From: Amia ocellicauda
Lineage: Eukaryota > Chordata > Actinopteri > Amiiformes > Amiidae
Length of the DNA: 64,000 nt
Direction of reading: 5' to 3'
Assembly (NCBI RefSeq): GCF_036373705.1
Contig: NC_089852.1
Span: 35,170,707-35,234,706 of the forward strand
Positions 12,946 to 24,642 of the stretch are shown piece after piece (the stretch's first letter is position 1; every line of letters begins with the position of its first letter). The notes under the pieces are model-generated. The model was not told the DNA's origin, made no database searches, and saw nothing but the letters and a program-made list of their open reading frames with translations. Position numbers and translations under genes: made by a program.

Positions 12946-14140
12946 TATTTATTTATTTTGGCCTTCAGCTGGGTGACTTACAGTTGTCAGAAAAACATCA
13001 CATTAAGCAAAATGCAATGTACAGCATTAATTCCAATTTATGTGAACTCAAGTACAAAATGCTCTGCATTAGTTACGTCACCGTTGGCCAAATCTAGCAT
13101 TAATTACAATAAGGCCAATTAAAAGTGCTAGAAGTGTGATGTAAGAGTGCCATATTGTCCGGCAGGGGGGGTGGTATTGTATTCTAGGTATAGTCTGAAC
13201 ACACATGTCTTGAATAGATGCAGGTCAGTGGTCAGGAACTGCATGGTCCTTAACTTGGTCAATCAATCACTTCCCCATGCAAACTCTAATTGATAAGTAG
13301 ATCAGCATGTTGTGATTCAATGCGACATAACATATGAAGCGCACTTGTGTCATAGGTGTAGTTTAGTCATATGTTCTGCACATAAATAGTGTGATGGAGG
13401 ATCTTGACAGAAAATATTCTATTTGTTTGCTCACGAATAAGACTTGTGTTGAAGCTCATGAATAAGACTCGTCAAAATGTGTAGAATATTTTACAGTTTT
13501 ACAGACATCAGATCAAACATTTATTTAAAGAATAATCTCTACAGATTAATGATTCCTGAAGGGGTATTTTTAATTCACAATATTGAACAATACAATTTTA
13601 ATTCAATAAGACTGGTAATTGTCATTCATTTATTAGTCCTTCATGTGTCCTGAGAATAAAATGTACAGTACTAGTATATAGCTATGTTTATCCATGTATA
13701 ACCATGGACATTTATAACCATGTATATCCGTGTTTTCTTAAGTCTGTCTTGTTCCTTGGAAACAACAATAATGTACTTATAATAAATGCAATCAGATTTA
13801 ATTGACTTAAAGGAGAGTTAAACTGGAAAAAATGTTGTAAATGCTTACCTTAGTAGATATTACCTTTAGTTGGTGTTTTTGTGCTTTACAATATTTAACT
13901 GTTCATTTTATCTTGGTTTCAATACCCACCTGCAGAAGCCATGCTGTCTCCAGGGGGTTGTAGTCTCAACGTGTGTAGCCTTTTTTTTCTTTTTTTTTTT
14001 TATAATATGTGTAACAATATGTCAGATGATCCCCAGCCTGACTTAAAATGCCCAGTACTGTGGCTGTGCATGGGTACGGGGTGGTTGTGAAAGTTCCTGG
14101 AATAAGAAAGGGATGTTTCAATGGAGGAAACTGCATCTGG
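12946..14140. other. 5' flank of the first sialidase copy
   Basis: No gene. From about 13240 this stretch matches 27820-28980, which precedes the intact plus-strand sialidase gene: both carry 'ccatgcaaactctaattga' and 'acataacatatgaag'. It is therefore the duplicated upstream flank of the sialidase unit. The paralogous stretch holds a Tc1-like remnant (27904-28550) that is absent here. Confidence 0.7.
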
Positions 14141-14520
14141 CTGTCAGCTCTTTCCCATATAAGGCATTCAAGAACTGAAAAGGGCTACTTGACCCAGAAT
14201 CATACCTGTTGAATTTCTATACCCAGGAGCTGCATTCCTCTCTCCAAAGCAGTAAAAGGGGAAAATACATTTTTTTCCTTGAATTAGGCGTTTATTTTTA
14301 GGGGTGTTGTAATTTTTCATTAATCCTTTGGTTCTCCAGTTACACTGCTTTTAAGAATGGGTGGCCACACATCAAGCAACAAACCTCAGTCAACACCATT
14401 GCCTCCACTGAGCACGGTGAACCAAACAATCATGTTCAGTCAGGAGCCCAATGGAGTGACCTACAGAATCCCAGCCCTTATCTACCTGGAGGAAATCAGC
14501 ACATTCCTGGCCTTCGCAGA

Positions 14521-15142
14521 TGCGAGGGTTTCTTTTGTTTCATTTTTATGTAAACTGTGTTGACGTGCCGCTTCTGATGTACGGTGTATATATATAGTAG
14601 TAGTTTAAGGTTTGTTCTTGTGTACTGCCTGGTTTTAGCTTTCATATTTGTACTTATTATTGTAACCCACAGAACTGCTTGTAATCCCTGCAGCTGTGGC
14701 AGACACAAAACATGTTATTCGCACAGTATGTACTAAACTATCTCCCCCTTCTTTGCCACAAATATATTATGTGTTGCACCTCCTTGGACAATAACATTCC
14801 CACGAGGCATGACATGTGCACCTGCTTGTTGGGAACACTGCAGAACTTTTTCTTTCCCAAACCCATTAACCAATGAATCATTACTATTATGTTATGTAAC
14901 TACGTATCAGGACTGCCCCATAACTGTTGCTGAAGTTGTTTGTTAGACTGTATAAAAGCTGTGTGAAACTTTCAATAAACGGAAGATAAACTAACAGACT
15001 ACTTCTGTGTCTGTGAATTTTTCTCCCCGAGCGCTTGTCTCCTGCTGAACAGTCTCTCCTGTAGCTGAAACACTGACTGGCCTGACTGCCTGATTCACTG
15101 GGATCCGAAGGGTTGCTTCACCTGAAGCGTTGTACCTTAACA
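14521..15142 (+). mobile_element. solo LTR of an endogenous retrovirus-like element
   Basis: A 622-base block that begins with TG, ends with CA and is flanked by the perfect 5-base duplication GCAGA (14516-14520 and 15143-15147). It is absent from the paralogous sialidase exon at 30.2 kb. It holds a TATAAA at 14951-14956 and an AATAAA at 14974-14979, the promoter and poly(A) signal expected of an LTR. No internal retroviral region is present, so this is a recombined solo LTR. Family is uncertain; the intact duplication suggests moderate age at most. Confidence 0.85.
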
Positions 15143-15385
15143 GCAGAGAAACGCTCCTCACCTGCTGATAGTGATGCAAAATGCCTGGTGATGAGGAGAG
15201 GAAAGATGAATAGTGAATCGGTTGAGGTAAGACTAATCTATATCTAAGGATCACCAATCACCTGAAAGCATCGAAGATGGTACAGTCTGTTGGTTTAGTA
15301 CAGTCAGGTGTGAGGATTGAACTGGAATGAGGGATCCTAGTCTGAATGCTCTCACGTTTTTTCCATTTCTATAACCATATATGAA

Positions 15386-15667
15386 ACTTCCAAGAGGTTT
15401 GTAACAGGATGGATCTACATCAGTTTTTGATTATTTTCTGCTAGTAAAAATGTATAAACTCACCGTGCCTGGTAAACATTTTTCCTAGCAGAAAATAATC
15501 AAAAACTGATGTAGATCCATCCTGTTACAAACCTCTTGGAAGTATTAATCGTTGTGTATTAATCGTTAGTTCATGTGTCAGACTGATTCATTTTCTTTGG
15601 TAAAATATTATTATTTTACCAAAGAAAATGAATCAGTCTGACACATGAACTAACGATTAATGCACAA
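15386..15667. repeat. two adjacent long hairpins in the sialidase pseudogene intron
   Basis: First hairpin: 59-base perfect arms at 15386-15444 and 15485-15543 around a 40-base spacer whose ends also pair. Second hairpin: about 55-base arms at 15552-15606 and 15613-15667 with a single mismatch and a 6-base loop. The left arm of the first begins as normal intron sequence shared with the intact gene near 30505; the right arm is an inverted copy of it. Confidence 0.92.
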
Positions 15668-16469
15668 TGTATACACATAAATACATGTATGGATGAAAAA
15701 AATTAAAGATAAAACAAATTAAAATAACATAATTGTACACATTTTTTAAATAGGTCTATACTATCAGTTTTATTTATAACACTATTTGTGCACATAAAAA
15801 GTGCACAAATGCTTAACCAAATGCTATTTATTGTATATATTTGCACTGTATATAATGTTTTATAAGGGTCCACTGATGTTAAATGTTACATTCATAATGT
15901 TTTGTTCAGACATTAATAAATTGCATTGTTTTAGTTGTTTACATCTCGCCCCTTGGAGTGTTCTCTTTTATTAAAGTTCAGACAGGGTAATAGGATTATT
16001 ATTATTATATACAGAAAAAAAAAACTGGACACAAACTCTCAACTGTAGCAGTAATCTTTTATATTATAGTTAAGGTTACTGTGCCCTACTATATAGCAGT
16101 CTTTACTATTTAGCCTACAACTTTCAGAATAGTTCATCAAGAGATTTACATCAATCAATTTTACATCTATTTCCGACACTTGTTCAGTATTGAATAAAAT
16201 AAAGTTAACATGCACACATCACCACGCATATAGTTTATTATGAGTAAGGTGCTCTTTTACTGGAAGGTTAATGCGTCACGCAAGTAACATCAAATAATAG
16301 TGGTTAACATTTTCCAGAGATGGGGGGAATTCCAGTTACATTCTGGAATTTGAATTGACAGAATTCAGAGATTGAGCTGGGATTGAAACTGAACAACAGA
16401 CATTGATTTAATATATACATTTTGTTAATGTGCTGTTCAAATGCAATATTTTGTCACAATATATATATA

Positions 16470-17104
16470 CACCAATCAGCCATAACATTATGAGGAAGGA
16501 AGGAAAAGCGGTGAACCGGCGACAGGGTCATGGGCGGCCAAGGCTCATTGATGCACGTGGGGAGCGAAGGCTGGCCCGTGTGGTCCGATCCAACAGACGA
16601 GCTACTGTAGCTCAAATTGCTGAAAAAGTTAATGCTAATTCTGATAGAAAGGAGGCCGAACACACAGTCCATCTCAGTTTGTTGCGTATGGGGCTGCGTA
16701 GCCGCAGACCTGTCAGGGTGCCCATGCAAACCCCTGTCCACTGCCGAAAGCGCCTACAATGGGCACGTGAGCATCAGAACTGGACCATGGAGCAATGGAA
16801 GAAGGTGGCCTGGTCTGATGAATCATGAGTTCAAGGTGTTGACTTGGCCTCCAAATTCCCCAGATCTCAATCCAATCGAGTATCTGTGGGATGTGCTGGA
16901 CAAACAAGTCCGATCCATGGAGGCCCCACCTCGCAACTTACAGGACTTAAAGGATCTGCTGCTAACGTCTTGGTGCCAGATACCACAGCACACCTTCAGA
17001 GGTCTAGTGGAGTCCATGCCTCGACGGGTCAGGGCTGTTTTTGTAGCAAAAGGGGGACCTACACAATATTAGGCAGGTGGTCATAATGTTATGGCTGATC
17101 AGTG
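16470..17104 (+). mobile_element. second Tc1-like family, internally deleted copy
   Basis: Flanked by TA. Termini CACCAATCAGCCATAACATT and its near complement ending at 17104. The plus strand reads as Tc1 transposase pieces: EGKAVNRRQGHGRPRLIDARG, then WSDES, then directly the C-terminal FKVLTWPPNSPDLNPIEYLWD region ending KGGPTQY. The middle of the catalytic domain, including the second catalytic aspartate, and the N-terminal helix-turn-helix are missing. It is a non-autonomous derivative, 635 bases long, unrelated in sequence to the CACTCACC family in this window. Confidence 0.9.
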
Positions 17105-18218
17105 TATATATATATATATATATAATACAACAGAGATTGAAATAGTGAGCTATAGGGTGTTTTCCAGTTGGGAGTAACGAAGGAGAGGAATAATCTTAGG
17201 CTTGTGTATTCTCCATTACAGCTGTTGCCCAGAAAGAAAAGTAACCTACTTGCTATTTTGATTTTATATCCTGATCCTGATTTACTCTCAACATTTGTTT
17301 TCAGTGGTCGCCCATTTGTGAGCTAAAGAAGGCACAGCTATCAGGAAATCGCACCATGAATCCCTGCCCGGTGTATGACAAAAACAACAAAACACTGTTC
17401 CTCTTCTGCATCGGTGTTGATAAAACAGAGCGAGAGCAAATAAAAAATGCAAAAACGCAGCCAAACTGTGTTATGTAACCAGCAAAGACAACAGTGAGAA
17501 TTGGAGTGATATAACTAATTTGACAGAGAAGGTGATTGGCCAAAAAGAAAAGGATTGGGCAACCTTCGCCGTGGGGCCGGGCCATGGGGTGCAGCTGAAG
17601 AGTGGGAGGTTGATTATCCCAGCCTATGCCTACAACATTGAGAGATGCTGCTCCACACCGTATTCCTTCTGCTTTTATAGTGATGAAGGACAGGTCTGGA
17701 AGATGGGAAAAAGTATGCCACAGTTATCTACACTAGAGTGTCAAATGGCAGAGGTTGAAATTCAGAGTGAAAAATCAGAGACAGAATCAGAGACAAAACT
17801 CAAAATTCTGAATTATTTGTACTGTAATGCCCGCAATGTAATGTCGGGTTACAGGGTAGAAGCTGAAAGTCAGAACGCAGGCAAAGATTTTGCAGAGAAG
17901 AAATAACAATATCTAGTGGAAGTGAAAGGTGGCTGTCAAGGCAGTGTTATTAGCTTACCTGGGAGTGATGGGAATAGTTGCCTTCTGTATTCCCATCCAT
18001 CCAGCAGCACAGAGAGATGTGACATCTACCTTAATCGTTCACCCAGAGACCCCTCTAAATGGCAGCACCCTTGGAGCATTTACCCTGGGCCAAGTGGCTA
18101 CTCTGACCTGGCTATCATTGATCAACCACGGGGCTTTTACTGCCTGTTTGAATGTGGGGTAAATAATGCAGATGAATCGATTGTGTTTGTGAATTTTCAC
18201 ATCCAAGATTTAATGTGA

Positions 18219-18830
18219 AGCACTGCAGCCGAGGCCAGAAATTAGTAAATACAGGATTGCTGCGGTCAGTTCTACAGAACTGAGCATCAGACAGAAAAGG
18301 CTCTTGTAATTTCTTCAGTTTTGTTTTTCATTTCACTATTGTCATTCCTTTGTATCCTCACTGTTTAATGCCACATCATCACTAAAAAACTTTTCATTTC
18401 ATGGAGTTTAAAACTCAACCTTAAGACATTAGGAGATGCTTTACTCTGCTCCAAGCACAGACAATGAGATGTACCTTCATGTATACACAGTTCTGTCTCC
18501 TTGCATCAGTATCTTGCTCCCACAGCATTACAAACACGCTCTGCTGCAACCACACAAAACTCAAGAGCCACATCCCTGCACCTCCTCAGTCTCTGCCTCT
18601 GCAGCAGCTCCTTGGCTCCACTCACCATGTGGGGTTGGGGGCGGTTCTTATGGCCTCGTCCTCCTGACCAGGCCGTTGTTGCCTCAGCCAAGGGGTCAGT
18701 ACAAATAAACTCCATCACTTAATTCACTACTCTTATTTCTATAGGGGGTTGTATGAACTACTCAACTGAAGCTTAGTCTTGTCATTTGTTTTTAATCCTC
18801 AGCACGTCATTATTTTATGATTCCTTCTGT
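18219..18830 (+). other. 3' flank of sialidase pseudogene 1 with conserved poly(A) signal
   Basis: Matches the 3' flank of the intact gene at 32785-33290. The shared AATAAA is at 18704-18709 here and 33135-33140 there, inside the common stretch 'acaaataaactccatcact'. No separate gene is supported. Confidence 0.75.
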
Positions 18831-20830
18831 GTGGTACATCTTTAGCTTCCCAGAGGAAAATTATATTGCTCAATGGTTGATCTTCTAAAGCTCAGGAGAC
18901 AAAATTGTGATTATCATTTCAGCCTCATTTTAGTTTCAGTGTTGTCTGACCTGTTTCTCATACGTTGCTCCGAAAATTCACTAGGAGACATAGGTGAGAC
19001 ATAGCATTTAGCAGCAGCATAGTTGAGACTTGAAGGAGATATCTTGTTCAGTCTCATTAATGGCTCATTTCTTTCTCCTTAGGAGAAGAAAATGAGCAGT
19101 ACTAGAGCTACTATGGAGCAATATGTGAGTCATGCATTTTATATGTGTAAATAAATCAAGGACACTTTCACAAATGCTGAAACAAATGAACCCTTTATTA
19201 AAATGGTCAAGTTTACCCTACACAAGATACAGCAATGCTCTGCGTATTAGTGATTTGTTTTAAACAGAACAAGCAGAATAATGACAGGGCTATAAGCTTG
19301 ACAACATTTTTTTTAGAAATTCAGAAATAAGTGACTTCAGATTGCATTTAAGGTACAATAACTGGTGCTGGCTATCCTGAACAAGCTAGTCCCTCTCTAT
19401 CTCGTCTTGTGACAATAGATGAGTGGTGAAACATAAATAGAATGGTAAATTGAGATCTGAAAAACTGAGATATACTGAGATAGAAATATACATTTGAGTT
19501 TTTGCAGTATATGAGGCCCAGTATATGAGGCCCAAGCTTGTTCAATTGTAAAAAAAAAAAAAGGTTTAATATGCTGCAAATGAAGTAGCATTTTACGTTT
19601 ATTTATAATTAATTTAGGCTACCAGGTAGAGTGCACTCATGCAGTCCACTGCGGCCCTAACCCTAGAAAGTAAGTATCATTTTGTGTAGATTTTTGTTAT
19701 CATAATATCATCCAAAACAATAGTAAAAATTAAGAAACATTTATTTAAAGAAATAACATCAAATTAAAAAGATGTGCAGTAAAATGACAATGATTCAGTT
19801 ACCATCCTGGTCATCTTTGGGTGAGCCGGGGTCTGGTTCATAAAATCTCATCTTCTTCGTTGGGATGCTTGCCCTTTTGGGCATCTCTTTTTTTAAATTT
19901 CCCGCTTGGCATTCCATTCTGTAAAATACATAAAGGTACAACACATGTAAATGAAAAAAATGCCCATACTGCATTTTATTAACATAAAGAGTCATACTCA
20001 TAAAACACATTTTCACCCATTTGAAAATGACAATGTCAGCTTTTCCATTGCCAAAGTAGCCTAACTTTGGTGCACTATTTAGCCCCCGACAACCTGTGTC
20101 GTCTACTCTCATTTGATAGGTATCTTCACCCGCATTAGTGATGGGCATTCTTTTGGCTCCCAAGCGGCTCTTTAAAAAAATATATGTTTTGTATTTTTGC
20201 AAGTCAAATAGTTTGCGACAGTTTGACTATGATTGGTGTTAAAACGATTCTAATTAAATTATTAAATGAAATCATACTCTACCTTAACCACAATGTATTT
20301 AAAAATGCATTGGTTTGTTATGAAAAAGAATGCTATTAAACATTTGCATTTAAAGTATAAAATTGCAATGTATATAAACAAAGTGCATATAAATCTAAGC
20401 ATTCAAAACGAATACAATCTGAACAACATAATAGAATATTGCACCATATTAAAGAAAAATAAATAACAATTTGCAAACTGCAGCATCCCAAAAATTGAAA
20501 TTAATTTTATAAAGAATTATGCTATTACACATGCACAATCTCTAACGTCTGGCATCATTGTTTTGTCTCCTGTATTCTAGTTCAGTTTGTTATTATGTGA
20601 CAATTCCCGATTACGTAATAACGTAATAATTCCCCAACACGTAAAAACGTAATAATTCAGTATCACGTAAAACCGTGATAGTTATTACGTAATTACGTGA
20701 TATATATTTTTTTTTCGTGTGGCAGCAATACGCTTCCGTATGTTGTGAAGGCGTATAACATAGGGAAAACGGTTTAAACTTCAAAGCAGTATGTCAAAGC
20801 TAAACGAAGGAACAACTATACAGTATTATT
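18831..20830. other. intergenic DNA between sialidase copies, no firm gene
   Basis: AT-rich. A minus-strand frame at 19795-20202 has no recognisable domain. At 20135-20173 a short stretch (tagtgatgggcattctt) resembles ends of hAT-type elements in fish, a weak call. At 20611-20700 seven ACGT cores lie within 90 bases, mostly as TACGTAA or ACGTAAAA variants. Confidence 0.4.
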
Positions 20831-20840
20831 TTGTGATGGG

Positions 20841-21137
20841 ATGCAGATCAAATATGGCCAGATTGAATTACTGTGTTCTTACAAAGAAACCAGTGAATGT
20901 CAAAATGAGACCAAGTTTGCATTTGTGAATGAATTCTCAGTTGCAGGCATAAATCCTCTACTGGATTCTCTGACAGATGGGACATGTTTTCACATTGTGA
21001 GCTTACTGGAAGTTCCTGTAAAAAGGACAGAAGTTGCACTTCATAGTATTTTGGGAAAGATGATGTTTATTGATTTGTCCTCAATGTCTGGTATTGTGTT
21101 TGTTGCACATTTCCCCAACAGACTTGAAAGGGACTGA
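20841..21137 (+). other. unrecognised 98-codon open frame, possible gene or transposon fragment
   Basis: The frame starts at ATG 20841 and reads through balanced hydrophobic and charged segments (EFSVAGINPLL, HIVSLLEVPVKRTEVALHSI) to HFPNRLERD and TGA. Composition is more protein-like than the surrounding AT-rich frames, and FPNxLERD-like endings recall uncharacterised fish proteins that travel with zinc-finger or transposon genes, but I cannot name a family. No splice context, promoter or poly(A) signal was assigned. Confidence 0.25.
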
Positions 21138-22581
21138 ACATAAGTCAAAGAAGAGGTCATATTCTGAACAGAAGAGCATTAGTTAAGAGAACTAGTTAAC
21201 ATTTCTTATTGAAAATTAGAAGTCTAAGTTGATGGACAGATATTACATAGTTTGTATTGTGATGCCATACCAAAACAAATACTAGTGATCTCACGGTGAT
21301 CTTTTCATATAGGCATATCTATTGTCACACTAAAAGGTCGCTTTTGAGCCCTGCATAAGAAGATAAAAATATCTGAATATACTACACTTACTTACACCAG
21401 TTATGAATCTGTTCTGAGATTTTTGCAATTTTGCTTTGATACAGCTAAAATGCTGTCTTGTGCTTGTCTAAATGGCTGTATTACATGAAAGTGATAATTT
21501 TATAAACTTGAAAGACACTTGGAGCTGAGTGATATTAATGATATACTCTAACTGATTATCATCCTCATTACTAATAAGCAGTTTTCCATGTCCTATTTAA
21601 GAGCAAGTAATATTGTTAGATTATTGATGTTGAAATATCCAGTGAAAATATTGTTATATTTGTTTTTGTCTGAATTATGTAACCCCAATTATCACCATGT
21701 AAATATCAAAACATCTGTTTAAAATGTCTTGGAGTTTGTTTTTGTCATGGATAAGCATATAAAACCCATTACAATGAGGTCCATGTATTTGAGTTTCTTT
21801 AAAAAAAAAATTATATTAGAGATTGAGGAGATCTATTTTGAAACTAAAAAGGAGGCAAATTTGAGATTTTGTGTAGCTTTTTCTTCAGGAGAAAAAAATG
21901 AGAAACAAGAGAAATAAGCCATAATCTCGTTTTGGTTTCACACAGACCTCATTGTTGTTTATGAGAAATACATGAGACATTTTTGAGAGCTCTTTTCTAA
22001 TTTTCTTTTCCTCTGGGTTGATTCCCTGATTATTTTCATAACCTTGTTTAAGGAGAAATTCCTGTTTTAAATATCATAGCTGCTCCTAAACAACAACCAC
22101 CTGTTTTTAAATTTGCTTTAAAGAAAGAGATATTTAAAATATTTTCTACCCTCCAAATTAAATGGTCTTACAGTTTGTAGTTTGCATATCTGATGTGATG
22201 ATGCAAGAGCATTATATAATTGTTGTTTCCCATTTTTTATTCAATTCATTATATAAATATAAGATGTTTTCCCTGTGGACGTTTCTAAAACCTTTTTGTG
22301 GCTGGAGTATCACCTTGCTGAATGTAAAGGTTATATTATGAACCAATTTGTATTTTAGTATTGAGTATTACTTCAAGAATGTGGTGACTTGATGCTAAAA
22401 CAACAAGCTCTTTATTCAAAAAATGAAGTGAAAACTGTATGGCAGGCTGGGGAGATGGCATAGTACTAGTACTTGTATTGTTTCTTTTGATCTCCCTTAT
22501 GCTGCCTTGCCCTGGCCCTTGACTGTGACCTAACATCTTGTCTGCACTAATCAGCTTTTATAGTCCAGGATGTAAGACCTC
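21138..22581. other. intergenic AT-rich DNA
   Basis: No gene recognised. Positions 22016-22101 align, at roughly 80 percent, with 33303-33386 downstream of the intact sialidase, so this part belongs to the duplicated 3' flank. Confidence 0.5.
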
Positions 22582-22710
22582 ATATATTGTGTAAATTGGA
22601 ATTTGTAAAATGTTATGCCTTGAACTGCACTGTATTTTTGCACTTTGCAATGCACTTATATTTTTTTAAGTCACCCTGGATAAGGGTGTCTGCTAAGAAA
22701 TAAATAATAA
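22582..22710 (+). mobile_element. L2-like LINE or SINE 3' tail
   Basis: Ends with 'caccctggataagggtgtct', 'gctaagaaataaat' and a short AAT run, the usual 3' tail of fish L2 LINEs and their SINEs. The same tail occurs inverted at the L2 insertion at 26.7 kb. No coding part remains. Confidence 0.7.
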
Positions 22711-23530
22711 TAATGTGAGACAACTTTCCTGGATTCTCCCATACTCCATTAATGTGTAAAGAGCTATTTTTTCTCTCTGACTGGAGAGTTGTCAAATGAA
22801 CTGACAAAATTAGTCATTGCATCTAAAAAATACTGGACTGAATGGACCACAGCGCCCTATGATGGACTTCAGTCAAAGATGATTAATTGATCCAGTTCAC
22901 ACGGATTGATTGTTCGGAGACATCAGCCGCCAGCAAGTCCTGAGAAGTTCTACCTTCACAACTGAAGACTATAAGGGCTGTGTGACTGATTTGTGACGGA
23001 GAATTATTACATTGTAAAGCAAATAGAAAAGATTATCATGACTTTTATTAGTACTGGTAGAATTACATACAAGTTAGGAGTAAGGTTGTGAAAATTAACA
23101 AAACGTTTTATTTTGTACTTTATAATCAAAATATTAGATTCAAGATGATTTATCTTTTTTTTTCAACAATTGCTATTAAATGAAATACAATATATATCCT
23201 GCTTGCTTTCAAATTGAATTCATGTATCTTACTGAAGCATTTCATTTATCATTAATGGATTAGAAAAGTGGAATTGGTTTGGTTTGTGTGTTTTGGTTTC
23301 TTGGCAAAGCAATGTGGCAGTTGAAGGCTCCATTGGGGCAATAATAACAGGCTGGAGATGATGGTCAATAAAACAAGGACATTTATTTCCAAAGAAGACA
23401 CAGGGTTCTGGGGGTTTTAGAGTCCAGTTCTGAGAACTGGGTATGAATGGTTACACAGGCTTTTTATAGTCTGAAAAAAGGCGACTGATTCTAATTGCAC
23501 AACTGAAAAGAGAGCAACCCTGAATCCCTC
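22688..23530. repeat. duplicated block, paralogous to 33388-34255
   Basis: About 520 bases (to about 23215) are almost identical to 33388-33915, for instance 'tggactgaatggaccacagc' in both. After that identity falls to about 90 percent. The two copies lie in the same orientation and flank the intact plus-strand sialidase gene. Confidence 0.9.
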
Positions 23531-24642
23531 CCATAAGATCTCATTATGTATTTTTATTTTATTATTATTTTTTTATTATTATTTATCTCAGTCATGGCCA
23601 GAGTGCAGAGTGTGACAATAAAGTAACGGTTCTATTTATTTAAAAGTTTGTGTTATTATTAATATTTCTAAAAGGCTGTAGCTGTTATTTAAATAAATTA
23701 ATACAAATAAAATCACAATACCTACTTACCTAAAACACAAACAGATGTGGGTATAACTTTATTGTGGGGAACATCACTGGTCAGGACAGAAGGACAGATT
23801 TGTGCTATGTTTTCAGTGCGTTTTCGATACTCCAGGACTGTTATTCCATAGAAAGCAGCTGTCATTCCACTTATATGAGGTTATTTTAAAGAAAGTGTAT
23901 TCAGGATTTTAGGATTCCTGTGTGGGATTTGAAGATATAGACCGTCCTTCTGTTTTCCCCATTATAGTCAATGGGCATTCCGTTTTGTCATTCGTTTTAG
24001 TCTGTCCCTTTATTTCACAGAAACATCTCTTTCCAATAAGCAAATTGCTATTAAGTATGGGTTTGTAATTTGTGATATTATCTGATACTTCGTCAACCTG
24101 TTGAATGATGTATTCACTGTGATTGTGTGAACGCCACTGTTTCAGAGATCAGTGCTAATTTGAAAACGAGCACGATGCTGATTAGCTAAAATGATATATT
24201 GCCTTTTGATATAATTCGGGAATGCCAAATGTCCCATTTTGGGTGGGGAAAAAGCAGTTTTTAGCATTGGGATTACAAGACATAACTCGTTTTAGATTAA
24301 AAAGGGTACCCTCTAGGGGTATAACCATAGCAAGAGCCTGAATCATGTGTGGAATTGGCTTCATTATCACGTTTTGCCACGAAGCTCTTCAAATGTTTGC
24401 TCACTAATAGGGCTGTGACTGTCACGGGCGGGGTGTGACGGGTACCCAGCAGTAGATCACTTTCAATGTATTTTTCTAATATGATTTATTTGCACTTAAT
24501 TACTGTTTGTGTGCACTGTTTGGTTTTCACGTTTGCTTTATTTTTCGAGGTATGTTCTTTTACTTCCTTATTGGTTATATCTTTATGGTTTATTGTTATT
24601 GGGTTTATTATTGGTTTATTTGATTGATTGCTTTGTTGCTAA
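23531..24642. other. intergenic DNA, no gene recognised
   Basis: AT-rich, with long T/A-rich runs near 23550-23590. The stretch around 23740-24010 has the look of an old repeat (contains 'cattatagtcaatgggcatt') but I cannot assign a family. Confidence 0.4.

Larger units (their letters stand above)
14357..18218 (+). pseudogene. NEU3-type sialidase pseudogene (plus-strand copy 1)
   Basis: A host gene copy that no longer encodes a full enzyme. Exon 1 starts with ATG at 14357 (MGGHTSSN...), contains the YRIPAL motif, and runs to the donor at 15227. It is split by a 622-base solo LTR (14521-15142). Exon 2 runs 17305-18218 and shows NPCPVYDKNNKTLF, WATFAVGPGHG, an aspartate box-like YSDEGQVW, ECQMAEV, YCNARN, GCQGSV and GYSDL, all in sialidase order. 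A frameshift lies near 17450 and an in-frame TAA at 17904-17906. The intron holds two large hairpins (15386-15667) and an internally deleted Tc1-like element (16470-17104). The intact copy at 30.1 kb has the same two-exon layout. Compared with that copy, this one has only two adjacent cysteines where the other has a 14-cysteine insertion. Confidence 0.92.

Noticed and set aside
19795-20202. 135-codon minus-strand frame
   Set aside because: No recognisable domain; overlaps a stretch resembling a transposon end, and AT-rich DNA gives such frames by chance.
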